Assembly: GCA_020650975.1 (NCBI GenBank) | Contig: JAIPMN010004102.1 | Coordinates: 9,743 to 40,601, forward strand | Origin: Apostichopus californicus | Lineage: Eukaryota; Echinodermata; Holothuroidea; Aspidochirotida; Stichopodidae | Direction of reading: 5' to 3' | DNA: 30,859 bases | In this document: positions 1 to 13,000 of the stretch, in pieces | How the letters are laid out: the number at the start of each line of letters is the position of its first letter | How positions within the stretch are numbered: position 1 is the stretch's first letter | Notes under the pieces: model-generated | Seen by the model: the letters and a program-made list of their open reading frames with translations, nothing else | Told to the model about the DNA's origin: nothing | Database searches by the model: none | Position numbers and translations under genes: made by a program

Positions 1-677
1 TTGTTATCTTTAGCTGGACCTGAGATGTCCATCGCTGTATCGTTTATACACTGTGCTGTGGGTATTGACCGCAGCTGTATGAACTGACTGTACACTAGTG
101 TCTAATTACTGACGGTAGCAAGTTGTGTGTGTATTTTCTGGGATCGATCTTGGTGTCTAACACTTCTGTTACACCTCATTCGAAACTAGGTCAGATTACC
201 GGCATTAGACGTTTCTTTGTGCGCGAGTCTTCAATGCCTTTAATCTGTTCTTGTTTATTATCATTGCTACACTGAGGCCGAATGTTAATTTTGTTTTACG
301 TGTGTATCGATGTAAAACGTGTGGACTTAGTAATCAATCAAATTGAACTTTATGTTAACATTTGGTTCCCATCAATTTCTGTCTCGTTATCCTGAAAAAG
401 TTTGATGATGCTTTAGCTTGTGAGGTTTTAAGATGTTGTGCAGAGCTAATATTAGACTGTAAAAGCATTTGTGACTTTTCATCCAGAAATATTCCGACAA
501 TTTTATTTTGTACGTGTTCATCCAACTGTCATATTCAACTTTATGCTGTCATCACTCTCGACTCATTTCTCCAGATATTAATCTCATGACATTTCTTATT
601 TCTCTCCTCTTTTGGAATAATTTGTTCATAGTTTTTCCTTCTTGTAATTTGTTCCGATCAATCTTCATTTCTGACAG
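1..677. other. Upstream intronic sequence of ATM
   Basis: AT-rich sequence ending in a pyrimidine stretch and ctgacag acceptor in front of exon 1. Short open frames exist but none has both convincing splice sites and ATM-like residues. I see no exon, repeat or RNA gene here. Confidence 0.5.
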
Positions 678-1009
678 GGAAAGCTGTCTGTCAACGAACA
701 AGCGGACGAGTCCAGCAATCGAACCTCCACCCTCCTGGTCGGACTCTGTTCTATCGCCCATCATAGTCCAGCTTCCCTCAAGAAAGTGGTCTTCGCTCTC
801 ATCCAGGCTATTAAGGTCTACGGTATCGAGACGGAAACCGTACAGAAGGTCATAGGTCAAGTCTGGAAGCACTGGTGTTACGAGGATAGCTTCACCTTCA
901 TGGAGGCTCATCTAGGTTTCCTGGTGGATATGTGGCTTCAGCTAGAGTACAGTCTGGTAGAGTTTCCCTACCAACTTCTAAAATGTGACACCTTAAACCA
1001 GTTCTATAG
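678..1009 (+). CDS. ATM: ATM exon 1 of window (HEAT solenoid)
   Basis: Begins [13 protein letters not shown] and ends [12 protein letters not shown], with the final Arg codon split (phase 2). Acceptor ctgacag, donor gtgagt. The end corresponds to human ATM FILLNYTNIEDFYR. The segment is helical and leucine-rich, as expected of HEAT-type repeats. The N-terminal half is less conserved, so the exact acceptor rests on the phase and the good AG. Confidence 0.9.
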
Positions 1010-4000
1010 GTGAGTGTCTCTAAACCATGACTCAAAAGTATGGTAAAAGTTGAAGTTATTTATGATGGATACCGCATGACACCCACATGACATGACATCA
1101 CGAGATATGTCACCAGGTGATATGATATCACGAGATATGACATCACGAGATATGATACCACAAGACTCACATGATATGACATCGCAATACATGACTTGAG
1201 ATGAGTTGCCTGACATCACAAGATATGATATCACAAGACATCACATGATATGACATCACAATACATGACTTGAGATGAAATGACATTACATCACATGACA
1301 TCACAAGATATGATATCACAAGACATCATGTGATATGACATCGCAATACATGACTTGAGATGAATTGCCTGACATCGCATCACATCACAAGATAAGACAT
1401 CACGAGATATGACATCACAAGACATCACGTGATATGACATCGCAATACATGACTTGAGATGAATTGCCTGACATGACATCATATGACATCACAAGATATG
1501 ACATCACGAGATATGATATCGCAAGACATCACGTGATATGACATCAGGATGCATGACTTGAGATGAATTGCCATGACATTACATCGCAAGATATGACATC
1601 ACAAGATATGATATCACAAGACATGATATCACAAAACATCACGTGATATGACATCACAATACATGACTTGAGATGAAATGCCATGACATCACAAGACATG
1701 ACATCGCAAGACATCACATGACTTTACATGATAAGACATCACATGACTTTAGATGACAAGACATCACATGTCTTAAGGTGACATGACTAAACAAGATGCA
1801 TGATATGACACCACATGACATAACATCACTTTTGATGACATGAGGTCATGTCATGTGACATGGGTCCATGGAAACATCCTACTGTAAGCTAAGTAAGGTT
1901 CTCCACTTTATCATACAAACCTCAGCCGTGTACCAGCAATATGCCAGTTGTTCATCTAATTCTGCAATATGTTGTACACAAACTGGATCTTGTGGGCTAC
2001 AGTGGAAGTTTGTATCCAATCTACGAGCCCCAGCCCCTTAAATTCGATACATGTTCCTGTGAGATGGGAATATTACATTATATGGTAATTATGAAAGGCC
2101 ACAAGTGTACATTGGCCTTGCCCAATCTCGTTTGTTGAAATATCCCTTTAAGGACCCTTTAAGAGAAGGATCTAATGCGTTCAAAACCATACAAGTTCTT
2201 CACACGAGTACACCACATTGGATAAAGTTCAATGAAACTAGGGACTATTTTTTCTCGTATTATAGCAAAGTTCCAAAATATTGAAACAGAAATGCCTATT
2301 GTCCAGGTGTATAGGCATGTTTTGTTTCATGTTTAAAATAATATAAAACTGTTAGCAAACTGCTTATCCATTAGAGAGCCTGTGTAGGAGAATGTGTAAA
2401 AGTAAGTTGGCCTGACGTTTCGATCCTAGCAGGATCTTCTTCAAAGGCTATATGACAAGTAACAGTAACAGAAGGGACAAAAACAGGCACAGAATACAGA
2501 CAGGTTAATGAGCATGGTGAACACAAAGAGATAGATGTAAGGGGCTTAGTAGACAAGGGATGGAGAGAAGAAAGAAAGAAACTAACAGGGGAAGAGGAGA
2601 GGTAGGAGTTTTATTTTTGTATACAGAACTTAATTTAAGAAATTTACTTACACCTCAAATTGCAATTCGAACATTGTTTCATTCCCAGATAACTGTTTTT
2701 TTGTTTTTCTTCCAGAAATCACCACCAGGTTCTGGTACCGTTCCTCGCGTTAGCCGACAAGATGGCTGTCGTTAAATCGATGGCAGAGAATTTGGAGGAG
2801 GATTGGATGGAGATGGTGAAGGCATCCATCTCGTGCACCATGGCATTCATCCTACCGCTCATTATTGACAGGGGGGGTGATCAAGAAGGAACGAGGAAAG
2901 AAGCTGCCTCTCTCTGCTTGGATATGTTGAATGAAACATACTCTAAGAAGGTATGGTGTGTAGTCATAGGCATCTAATATAAACAACCAATCAATTAATT
3001 ACCATCATTGACAGATAATATGTCAACTTCTGGCAGGTTCTGGTTAATTCCTTCTTTGAAAACTGTAGACTTTTGGCTCAAATTTTAAATTAAGATTTAA
3101 TTTAATTTTAACAAGTTGTAGACATAGAAACACTGCTTATCAATACAGGTTTTTCTATGGCACTTTTTTTCTCGAAAACGACCCTTTAAAAACATGTGAG
3201 GCTCATGAATGAAAACGGCTGAACTGAATAGTCTAATACACTGACCTTCAGGTCAGTTCCTCACATGCAGCACAAAGCTCAATCGATAAAACATTCATAA
3301 ACACAAGTAAACCATTTTCAAAGCATTATAAATTATCCAAGTGGTAACTGATGTTCAATGTCATCCAAGGGTGTTGTGTTTTTTCATCATGAAAGTAAGC
3401 GAACATTTTTCGGAAGAATTATAGGAATTTATAAACAATGAATTAATTTTTTAACTCACCCACCCCCCTCCACCCTCCCTTTCCCAGGACCCCCTTTACT
3501 CACAAGCAACCCCATAAAATGGTTCAAAATAAATGATCATGTTTTCAAATTGTTTTTCTTTACAGGTTCTAGAAACGTTAATCCAAAGCAATTTGGCCAG
3601 TATCGTTGTGGAACTCTGGACTCGTTTGTACGAGCCTTACTCTGAAGATAGCGAGTTGAAACAATATCTCAGGTGACTTTAAAGCTCTTGTTGAGATTTT
3701 TTATTTATATCATTTTGTCTCCATATTTTGAAAAAAGGAAAGCAGGCAATGAAAAATTTGAAATTCATCGTTTAAAGTTAATAATATCAAAGATATGCTG
3801 TTCTATTGTTATTGCGACTGGTAGTCTGTTTAACAGACCCCTTTGCGCTCTGAGAGTATTATAAATTACAAGACGACTATAAAATGGTGACAAAGAGATC
3901 TTAAATTGTGTTTAATAAGAATGGAACAAAAAAATCCTCATTTCAGCAATTTGGAAACACCTTTTCATTACTAAAAGCATCTTTAGCATATTTTTTTTGT

Positions 4001-7000
4001 TGTCAATGGTTGTAAGTCAAGTTACAGTTACCTTTATTTCTTGGACGATTGGTGAGGGGTTCTATATTATTTTTTAAAATATTTTTTTATGTAAGGCTAA
4101 AGTTTTAATTAAGACATAAAAGTTCATTTCATTCTGTGAGATGATATTTCATAGTGAGATGATGATACACATAGTGAGACGATAATACACATAGTAAGAT
4201 GATGATACACATAGTGAGATGATGATACACATAGTGAGACGATGATACACATAGTGAGATGATGATACACATAGTGAGACGATAATACACATAGTAAGAT
4301 GATGATACACATAGTAAGATGATGAAACACATAGTGAGATGATGATACACATAGTGAGATGATGATACACATAGTGAGTATCTGTTTTGACCAGAATGCC
4401 GTATTAGCTGTTACCTCTTTTGACCGAGTGAACAGTATAATTTTTTTTATTCTGAGGTCATTTCTTAGGAACTGGTAATAGGGAAGTACACAAAACTGAA
4501 GATAAATGCTTAGGCTTGAGAAGGGAACAGGAGATAAAATGGATGGTTTGGGGGGGGGGGGTCTTATGCAACAGACAATGTACATAATGTAACAAAATAG
4601 TCTGCCTTACTTCAATAAATCTTTGGTGGCTGGACAAGTGATGCCAAAAAGCCTTAATACTATTGTATAGAATTTACGCCACTTTAGGAATATACTTAAG
4701 GAGATTATAATAAGTAAAAAACATCAAAATTCAAATATGAAAGCGTAGGTTTAAATCAGCAATTTTAATCTCTTTTCCTTTTTCTCTTTCTCTTACCAGA
4801 CCGACGGACCCAGAGCCCAACTCGCCTCACTTCCCTGCGGCTAACATTCTGGCCACCTTGGAATATCTCACGCAGTGTCACAGTCACAGTGGTTCTCTTA
4901 CTTTGGTGCTACTCCTCTCCAAGTCTCAGGTGAAAAGAAAAAAAAACCTTGACTCTATCTTGTCTTTTGTTTCTACATTTGCTCCTCTCATTCGGTGTCG
5001 TGTTATGTGCACACTCAGATGAAAATTTGGTAGTTCGCTCTAGAAGCAGCAGTGGGCACAGAATCCGTCGATGTGTGAGTCGCAATCCTATATAATCCGA
5101 TCCGAGGACTGCAACATTGAAAGATGCACCGACATCCATCACAAGCAAAAAAAACGAAATTTGAGACCTGACGAGAACTTACGATCATTGTTCGTCTGTT
5201 GGCTCGAAATATCCCGTCAGAATTTTTTGGGCCTCGCTTAAAATATTTCCCTAAGTTTCATATTTCTCGTTTTTTTTCTTTTTTCGGGCAGACTTACAGA
5301 AGGAAATATCTAGCAACCGTGGTTTATCACTATTCTCTACTCTGAAATCTATCCAAGGTTTTGTTTTCTTTCTCTCTCTAGGACGGCCTGCAGCAGATTC
5401 TTCACGATCTCCACTCCCACGTCGACCGATCTCACACGATGGACGACAAGCACCGGGGCCTCCTGGCTTACCATCGCTTTGTGAGACTGGTCTTAGCCGA
5501 CATAGACAACGGTCTGGGTAACGCCTGGATGTTCGTCTTGCGGACGGTGATAAACATGTTGCTTCAGACCATCCGAGGTCTGCAGAGCAAAGAGATCGTT
5601 TCGGAGGAACGGCCGACCCGCGACCGTTGCCTGAAATTGGCAGTCGATACCCTGCGTGCCGTTTGGGATAGCTGCCTAGAACTTTGTCATAAGGTAATAT
5701 GATGAGAAAATCACAAAATTATTAGTATCCATCCATTTCTCCAAATTTTGTTTCCTTTGTATAAAGTTCTTAGATGATATTAGCGGGAATTTTTACCGTA
5801 AGCTTAAGTGGTTTTGCAAAATTAATATTTTCTTTTCAGTTTTCTAGCTATTTGTGTTTCTTTAATAAATAACTTGTAAACTGTAGTAAAAGTTACTTGG
5901 TTTTTCGTGTCAGTCCTCTGGAGCTTCTGCAATTATTTTTTTTTCTTTAAATTCTCAGCCTGGGAATTAAATTCTCAATATTTTAAATGTTATTTTCTTC
6001 AGTGTCTCATAACCATCCGTAACTTTCAAGACAGGTTTTGTTTTTCTTCCAGGAACTTGCTAAATATCTTCAAGTTATTATCGAGGTCCTTGTAAGCCTC
6101 CTTACCAGTGCTGCTAGAGAAGAGGTATGAATATTCATTTTTATCACTATGGTGATCATTGACCAACCTTTCTTTCTTTGTATAAAACTTTGTACATAGG
6201 ATTGTAATATTGTTTGGTATGCCTAAATTTGGTCTTATAATAAATGTGTATGTTACAGTATGCTATGCAAAATTCATGTCTGTTTAGTTGGGGGTGTTTT
6301 TGCTGTAGCTCTTGTTGTATCATCTGGGCCTTATATGTTTGTTTGTTTTTGCTTTCTTCCTGACACCCTACCCTCTAGGTGTGCTTTGAGTGAAATAAAT
6401 TTGCAATCTAAATCTTTTTGCTTTCTCAAAAGTTTTGCAATGGATTTGACTCTGTTGCTTAACACTATTAAAGCTTTACTTGTGGCAGAATTTTGGTTTG
6501 AGGGAAAGTAAAAAGAAAAAAGAAAAATGAAAGCTTTTACATTTCTATGGCAGTGCCAGGTTTCAAGCCATACACCTTTAAAGTATTTTGTACCTATGCA
6601 ATGCCCCTTTAAGGCTTACAACGATGACAGCCACTCTTCAGTGGGCCCGAAAAATCTTGCGCTTTTCTGTTATGTCAACTTGCTGCCTGAAATGAGAAAT
6701 GTCATTAGCAAACTTTTTTTGTCCTACTTTGATTTCCCTTGGGCGGGCGGGCACGGGGGGAGGGGCGAAACATAAAAATGTTCAGGATTATTTTAGGTAA
6801 TGACTTGTAAACTCAGTCTCTGTGGTGATGGCTCAAGCTAAACTCAATAGAGGATTGAAATGTAATTTTGCCTTGATGGATCAGTTTTGATCCATGCTTA
6901 GATGAATAAAGATGGTAATAAATATCCTATTTTCTGATTTATTCCCCAGAGCCTTAATCTTATAAATCTTCTGGTGGTTAGATCGTCTGATCTCTTGAAG

Positions 7001-10000
7001 GACTCGTTGAAGGACATCGACCCACTGCCCGACCTGCCACAACTGCAAACAGCCAAGGACACCTTGACCCGGATGAAAGATGGTGACAGTAATCTGTTAG
7101 ATGTGAGTACAAAGTGCTTGTGTGGACCAAATAGTTGATTGCTTGCTTGATTCATTGTGTTTGATTTATTGTATGTATGTATGTATGTTTGATTGATTGT
7201 ATGTTTGATTGATTGATTGTATGTATGTAGGATTGAGTGATTGCATGTTTGGTTGATTGATTGTATGTTTGATTCATGCATTCAATATATGTTGAATTGA
7301 TTGTATGTATAATTAATTGTATGTAGGATTGAGTGATTGTATGTTTGGTTGATTGATTGTATGTTTGATTCATTGTGTGTTTGATATATTGTATGTATGT
7401 TTGATTGATGTATGTTTGATTGATTGATTGTATGTCAGATTGAGTGATTGATGTTTGATTCATTCATTCATTTTATGATTAATTGATTGCATGTATAATT
7501 GATTGATTGATTGTATGTACGGTTGATTGATTGTATGTTTGGTTGATTGATTCATTATATGATTAATTGATTGTACGTATGTTTGATTGATTGGTTCTAT
7601 GATTGATTGGTTGCATCTTTGATTGATTGATTGCATCTTTGATTGATTGATTGACGAGATGGAACCATTCAACAATTGAGTCTGGTTTGAAGGGTGTGAA
7701 TTGGAGCGAAGAAGGTGTAAGAGTGACCAAGTATATCACTAAGTGGTGGGGTACGTGTTCAGTAGAAGTCCATTGAGATACAGTACCTTTTCCACTCATC
7801 ACAGCAAATTGTCAAAAATATTTCTTAACCAACAAAAATTGAAGAAATAAACGATGTGATTACGGCCATCAGCAATTATCGTCAATCAATCAACTTTGTG
7901 CCCATTTTGTTTTGGCGTTCACAAATGCAGAATATATAAATACTATAATGGATTTAGGTCATCCAACCCTCTGTTGCATTTCACAGCCCTGTTGTTACAA
8001 ACATTTAGCTACATGTGTGTGGCTATTTCTGGTCTGTAGTACTTTAGCAGGATAAGCAACAATGTTTAACAGATTCACTGAACTGTTTTCGATGTTCCTT
8101 CACTTTTCTGTCCCTCTATTTAGGAGATGAGTATGTTCCTCATGAAAGAGAAGATACACAGTGCCGGAGGGCTGGGTAACCTGAAGAAACTGTTATCGGA
8201 GAAAAAAGACGAGCTAGCAGTCTTGATTGGACAGTGCAAAGGTGAAAAAATGTCATCATCACTCTACACGGAATTGACACATCTGTATATATATTACTCT
8301 TTTCAGTTCTGCCATTCCCTCACACCCCCCCCCCCCCTCCCCTCTCTTCTTTTCCCACTCTGACACCCCAAACGTGTACACCTGGATATTTTCAACAACA
8401 AAAAATGCAACTTAACCCAAGCTATTCTTGTTTTTCAGATGAAGGTAGTGAAGCTCTTGTTCCTCAAGTGATTTGTATGCTGATTAAACTGTGTACAGAG
8501 TCCCAGGACAAGAAGATTCAGCGACAGGCTGGTATGTTAACAGTTTGCAATAATTGTATTGTACTGCACTGTATTGTACTCTAATGTATTGTACTGCATT
8601 GTACTGTACTGTAATGTATTGTACTGCACTCTGTTGTATTGTTCTGTACTGTACCGTATTGCACTGTACTTTATTGTACTGCACTGTGCTGTATTGCACT
8701 GTATTGTACTGTAATGTATTTGTACTGTAATGTATTGTACTGTAATATATTGTATTGTTCTGCACTGTGCTGTACTGCACTGTATTGTACTGTGATGTAT
8801 TTGTACTGTAATGTATTTTACTGCACTCTGTTGTATTGTTCTGTACTGTACCATATTGCACTGTACTGTTCAGTATTGTATTGTACTGCTCTTACTGTAT
8901 TGTACTGCTGTTTGCTGTATTGTACTGCACTGTGTTACTTTGTACTGCACAGTGTTGTACTGTATTGCATTGTACTGTACTGTAAAGTATTGTACTATTT
9001 TGTTTTGTGTCGCATTGTATCAAATTTTATTGTATTATATCAATGTTTTTTTTTTTTATTGTAATGTATTGTATTGTATTGTTCTCTATTGTATTGTAAG
9101 TCCTGTACTGGAAGATACTCTACTGTTCTGCATACCATAGCATTGTTGATATAGTTGTATAATATTTTTCAGTTTATAAGTTTATTCCTTAATTCCCAGC
9201 TGCCTGCCTGGGTGAGATCGGTGCTTGCAACATGTCCCTGATAGCGTTACAATCGGTCAGCCTCAGGGATAGCATGTGTTACTCCACCGCTGCTACAGTC
9301 TACTCCCAGGACTCCAAGGGATGCAGAAATGCCATTTTAATCCACCTTTTGAATCAAAACCTCGTACAGCAAGAGTAAGTCTTAAGTTGTAACAAAAAAT
9401 AGAAAAATTCCAATGTGGTTACAGATTTTTAGAGAGCTGCTGTTTTGAAAATTTTGATTGTGTAATCTAGTTTGATCTTTCGACCGGACGTGTACGAAGA
9501 ATTTCAAGTGTCAAAGCTGTTTGTCCTGATGTAGATTGGAAAATAAATTTGTATGTTTCCATTTTGGAGAGAGTAAAAACAATATTTTATGTCAAATATC
9601 AGACAATCAAGCTCCTGCTATACTAATGTTTAATGTTGTGTAAAACTTGCCGTAAAGATTTTGAAATTAGTTACGTCCATGGGTATGCTAAATCAACCAT
9701 ATGAACCTGTAATTATCAGCATTTATGGTAGCAATTAGAGGAGACAAAATGGTGTGTATCACTTTATGTGTATTTAATAGTGCCCTGGTATTCAAAGTAG
9801 GGGTCACGACCCCTGTTACGGATCAAACAAAACTTGTGTAGGGTCGCCGAAAATTCTGAAGAGGAAAGAAATGCTTGTGGAAAACAGTGGCAAAATTTTG
9901 AACATAAATTACTTTCAAAATAAACAAAATATACCACCATTTTGCAACTGAGGCACTCTGGTTGATGTGAAAAAAATTTCAAAGTGAAGAGGGTTAACTG

Positions 10001-13000
10001 CCCCCTCATATACCCCTTCCCAAGGCCACAATGTCCCCCCCCCCCTTGAAATGATGAAAGTGAAAATGGGGGTCACCAAGCAAGACAACTTGAATACTAG
10101 GATGTTCATTTGTTGAATATTTTCTTGCCGCCCCCCCACAAAAATTCTTTGATCCATACTTTGATCCATATTCTTGGGTTACTTGCAACTAGCCTGAGAA
10201 AGGTCTTCCAGGGTTTAGCAGGGTCGATCATCTTCTTACCTTTGCCAATGGGTTTTTTACAGCATCGTACATTATGGCTTCGTCTTTTCTTCTGTGTACC
10301 TACAGTGTGGATACCATCCAAGCAGCAGCTACCTGTCTTAAACAAGTCTTCTCGACGCAATCTGGTCGGCAGTTTTATGAGGATTACAAGGGCAAAAACA
10401 TCGATGACTTGTTGCATTACTTACATCCCTTCAAACCAAACAAAAAGAGGGTTTGTCGTTTTCATTTCAATTTGTTTTTTGGTCGAAACTTTAACTTTGG
10501 CAGACTAGTATCAGAAAATCGGGACCATTTAGAGTTTGCCCGCAGGAAAATAAAGCAAACTTATATTTTTGAGATTATAATCATTCATTGTGACTCTAAC
10601 GTTAAAACAAAGCTTACTAGAGATATTTTGCGATTCATGTAATCACAAAGCTGATGTTGTTTCAAACACACTAGATGATGTTTGAGCATGCGTCCTGGTA
10701 TAATTAATTTTTTTCCCCTGTTTTCCTTAATACTATTCCAGTTCAAACAGTAGAGATAACAATTTTGTTTTTACTCTATGCAGATGTCAAATATTTCAGA
10801 AAATGTAAGATCGGAGGAAGAGATCTTGTCCAATTTGGATAACTCATCGCTATGGCAACCAGCTGTCGGCATCCGTCACGACTCATGGGTGAAGCAGCTC
10901 ACTGTAGGGCTGATTAAGTGTGGAGCTGTACAAGATGACATGTTGAGGCTGATGGAGCCAGTCTGTGCCGTAAGGGTAGGTATAAAAAGTATTTCACTAA
11001 ATCTTAGGTTGTCTTAGAAGTAACTTTTAGAGATTTGAGCAGACCTACGAGACCCACATTATGTCATGTTACAAACGTTGGTCCAGACTATCAAAATACA
11101 TTGGAACTTCAATGGTGCATAATATTGTGCGTGATGATAAAAATGCACATTGATTGATTGCAATATTGATTATTATTAATATTGATTTGTGGCTTTAGAT
11201 ATAATGATACTACCACCCTCAGACCACAGGGAAGACAGATTGATGTTAGCTTTCATAGTTCCCTTCCAATACAATATCTAGCTATTTCAAAGAACCAGTT
11301 TGGATTATTTTGATTCAACACATTGAAGCATATCGTCATCCTAAGAGATGACTATAATTTCCGCTTAAATTACTTCATACCTGAATTGTTGTCGATCATT
11401 TTGTCCTGACCGTTATCTTCTGTTAATACAATTTATGATCAAGACTAGAACTGATCGGCCTGCCCACGGCAAATTGCTTTCAGGAGCCATTTGCCAAAAT
11501 GCCCCTTTTAAACCATCCATTACAGAGGGCAGCAACTCACATTATCCGTTTAAATCAAGTTGGGTGTGTACTTTGTTAATTACCTTTGATCAGTATTGTC
11601 ATAATCAAACTAAATGAAGGCTCTAAAATGTCCAAAGAGTGCAGCCTGCTGCAATGATTGCATAAACAGAGAATTGCTATTTAGCAGTTGCAGGAAATGT
11701 AAAAATCCAGATGTACATTTTTATGAAACCCCAACGTATGAATTTTTTTCTCGTCAGTCATTTTGATATGATTTCTCACACTTAATAACAACAAGTGTTG
11801 GTGCCTTTTCAAAATTTTGAAAGTTGCCTTAGTGCCCTTTTTTTAAATCTGAAAAATGTGAAGTGGTTTTCCTGCCATTCAATGAAAATCCGAGGCAATT
11901 TACAAACTTGCCCTAGAAAAATTGCCTTGCCCCTCCCTCTTGATCGTTAATTGGAACTTGGGTTGTGATAGCTTGTCACACTGACAATGAAATGCTGAAT
12001 GTGAAACCATAAGTGGATAATTGGTAAGATGTTTAATCAACGCTCGCTTAGTTCTTGCATTCCTCTTCTCAATATTGCATCAACAGTGACAGGGTAGCCT
12101 ATTTTAATACAGAGACTGTTCAATTACCTTTGAATAAAACCTCTAACAATAAAAGATGCCACTTTCTTCACGGATTACATATTTTGCCTTCCTTCCAGGC
12201 TGCTTTTGCGGAGTCCGTTTTGCCTTATCTCATCCACGACATCCTCCTGTCGGGAGATGAAGCAAGGTCAGCTGTCCTCTCGTCTCAGATAGGAGGCCTC
12301 CTGAGTAGAGTTTGCGGCACCAGCGAAACAAAGACCAGTCGCGCTCAGTCGCCTCTCTTGAGAAAAGGTGGGACTTTTGAAAAATAAATTATGGGTTAAA
12401 TTTGTACTGCATATTTCACAAAAGTCCATTAGGGAAAAAGGACCCACTATTAAAACCTAGTCTGGAGACACTAAATTCAATTAACTTTCATTTATTCATC
12501 CTGTTAATGTAAGTGAGGGGCAGCAGTTACTATACAATGTGTTCATATGCTAAGTACAATTTTTTGGAAGGGTTTTGGAGATTTTTTAACTTCGATATAT
12601 CTTTCCCCTTCTCTTGTAACTTTGATAGTACTGTTGTGCATGTACCAATGTTTCCTTTACAGTAACACCTGTTGGATTACTTATATTATTTATTCATTTA
12701 TTTCCACTGCACATGAACAACTGAGAAATACATATTTTAACATTTGTACAACATAAAAAATATTTTAAAAAATATTAAGAAAAGTAAATAAAAATTATAT
12801 CCAAAACATGACAATTTACATGACCCCACCATATCAACCGGTAAATTTCTTTGTTCCAGTTTGTCGTGGTTTCTAAAGACTGCAATGGCACTAGGGATGT
12901 GGTGGGGGGGGGGTGGGTTTGTCAGTGGGGATGTGGTGGGGGGGATTCTCAGTGGGGACTTTTTCTAAACTGTTGACTTCATCTACCTCATAGTTTGTGC

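Noticed and set aside
1..677. Search for a further ATM exon upstream (open frame 362-589)
   Set aside because: No acceptor/donor pair and no ATM-like residues that I can recognise.
552..911. 119-codon minus-strand frame opposite exon 1
   Set aside because: Antisense shadow of a coding exon that is well supported on the + strand.
1004..1482. Minus-strand frames with repeated MSCDVISRD peptides
   Set aside because: Produced by the intron 1 minisatellite, whose units lack stops by chance.
1074..1862. Possible CRISPR array from regularly recurring acatgacttgag
   Set aside because: Spacings drift, the intervening sequence is the same repeat family, and the DNA is animal intron.
4124..4585. 153-codon minus-strand open frame
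   Set aside because: It is the translation of the 20-bp repeat plus flank; no codon bias, domain or splice context.
7152..7802. Asn/Gln/Ser/Ile-rich minus-strand open frames
   Set aside because: Translations of the ATTG repeat; no real protein signature.
8484..9140. Long open frames on both strands rich in Tyr, Cys, Gln, Val
   Set aside because: They are translations of the TGTAY pentamer repeat.
10970..10975. Alternative donor gtaagg after gcc in exon 12
   Set aside because: It would delete Val-Arg that align with human ATM Val-Lys; the frame would be kept, so minor use cannot be excluded.
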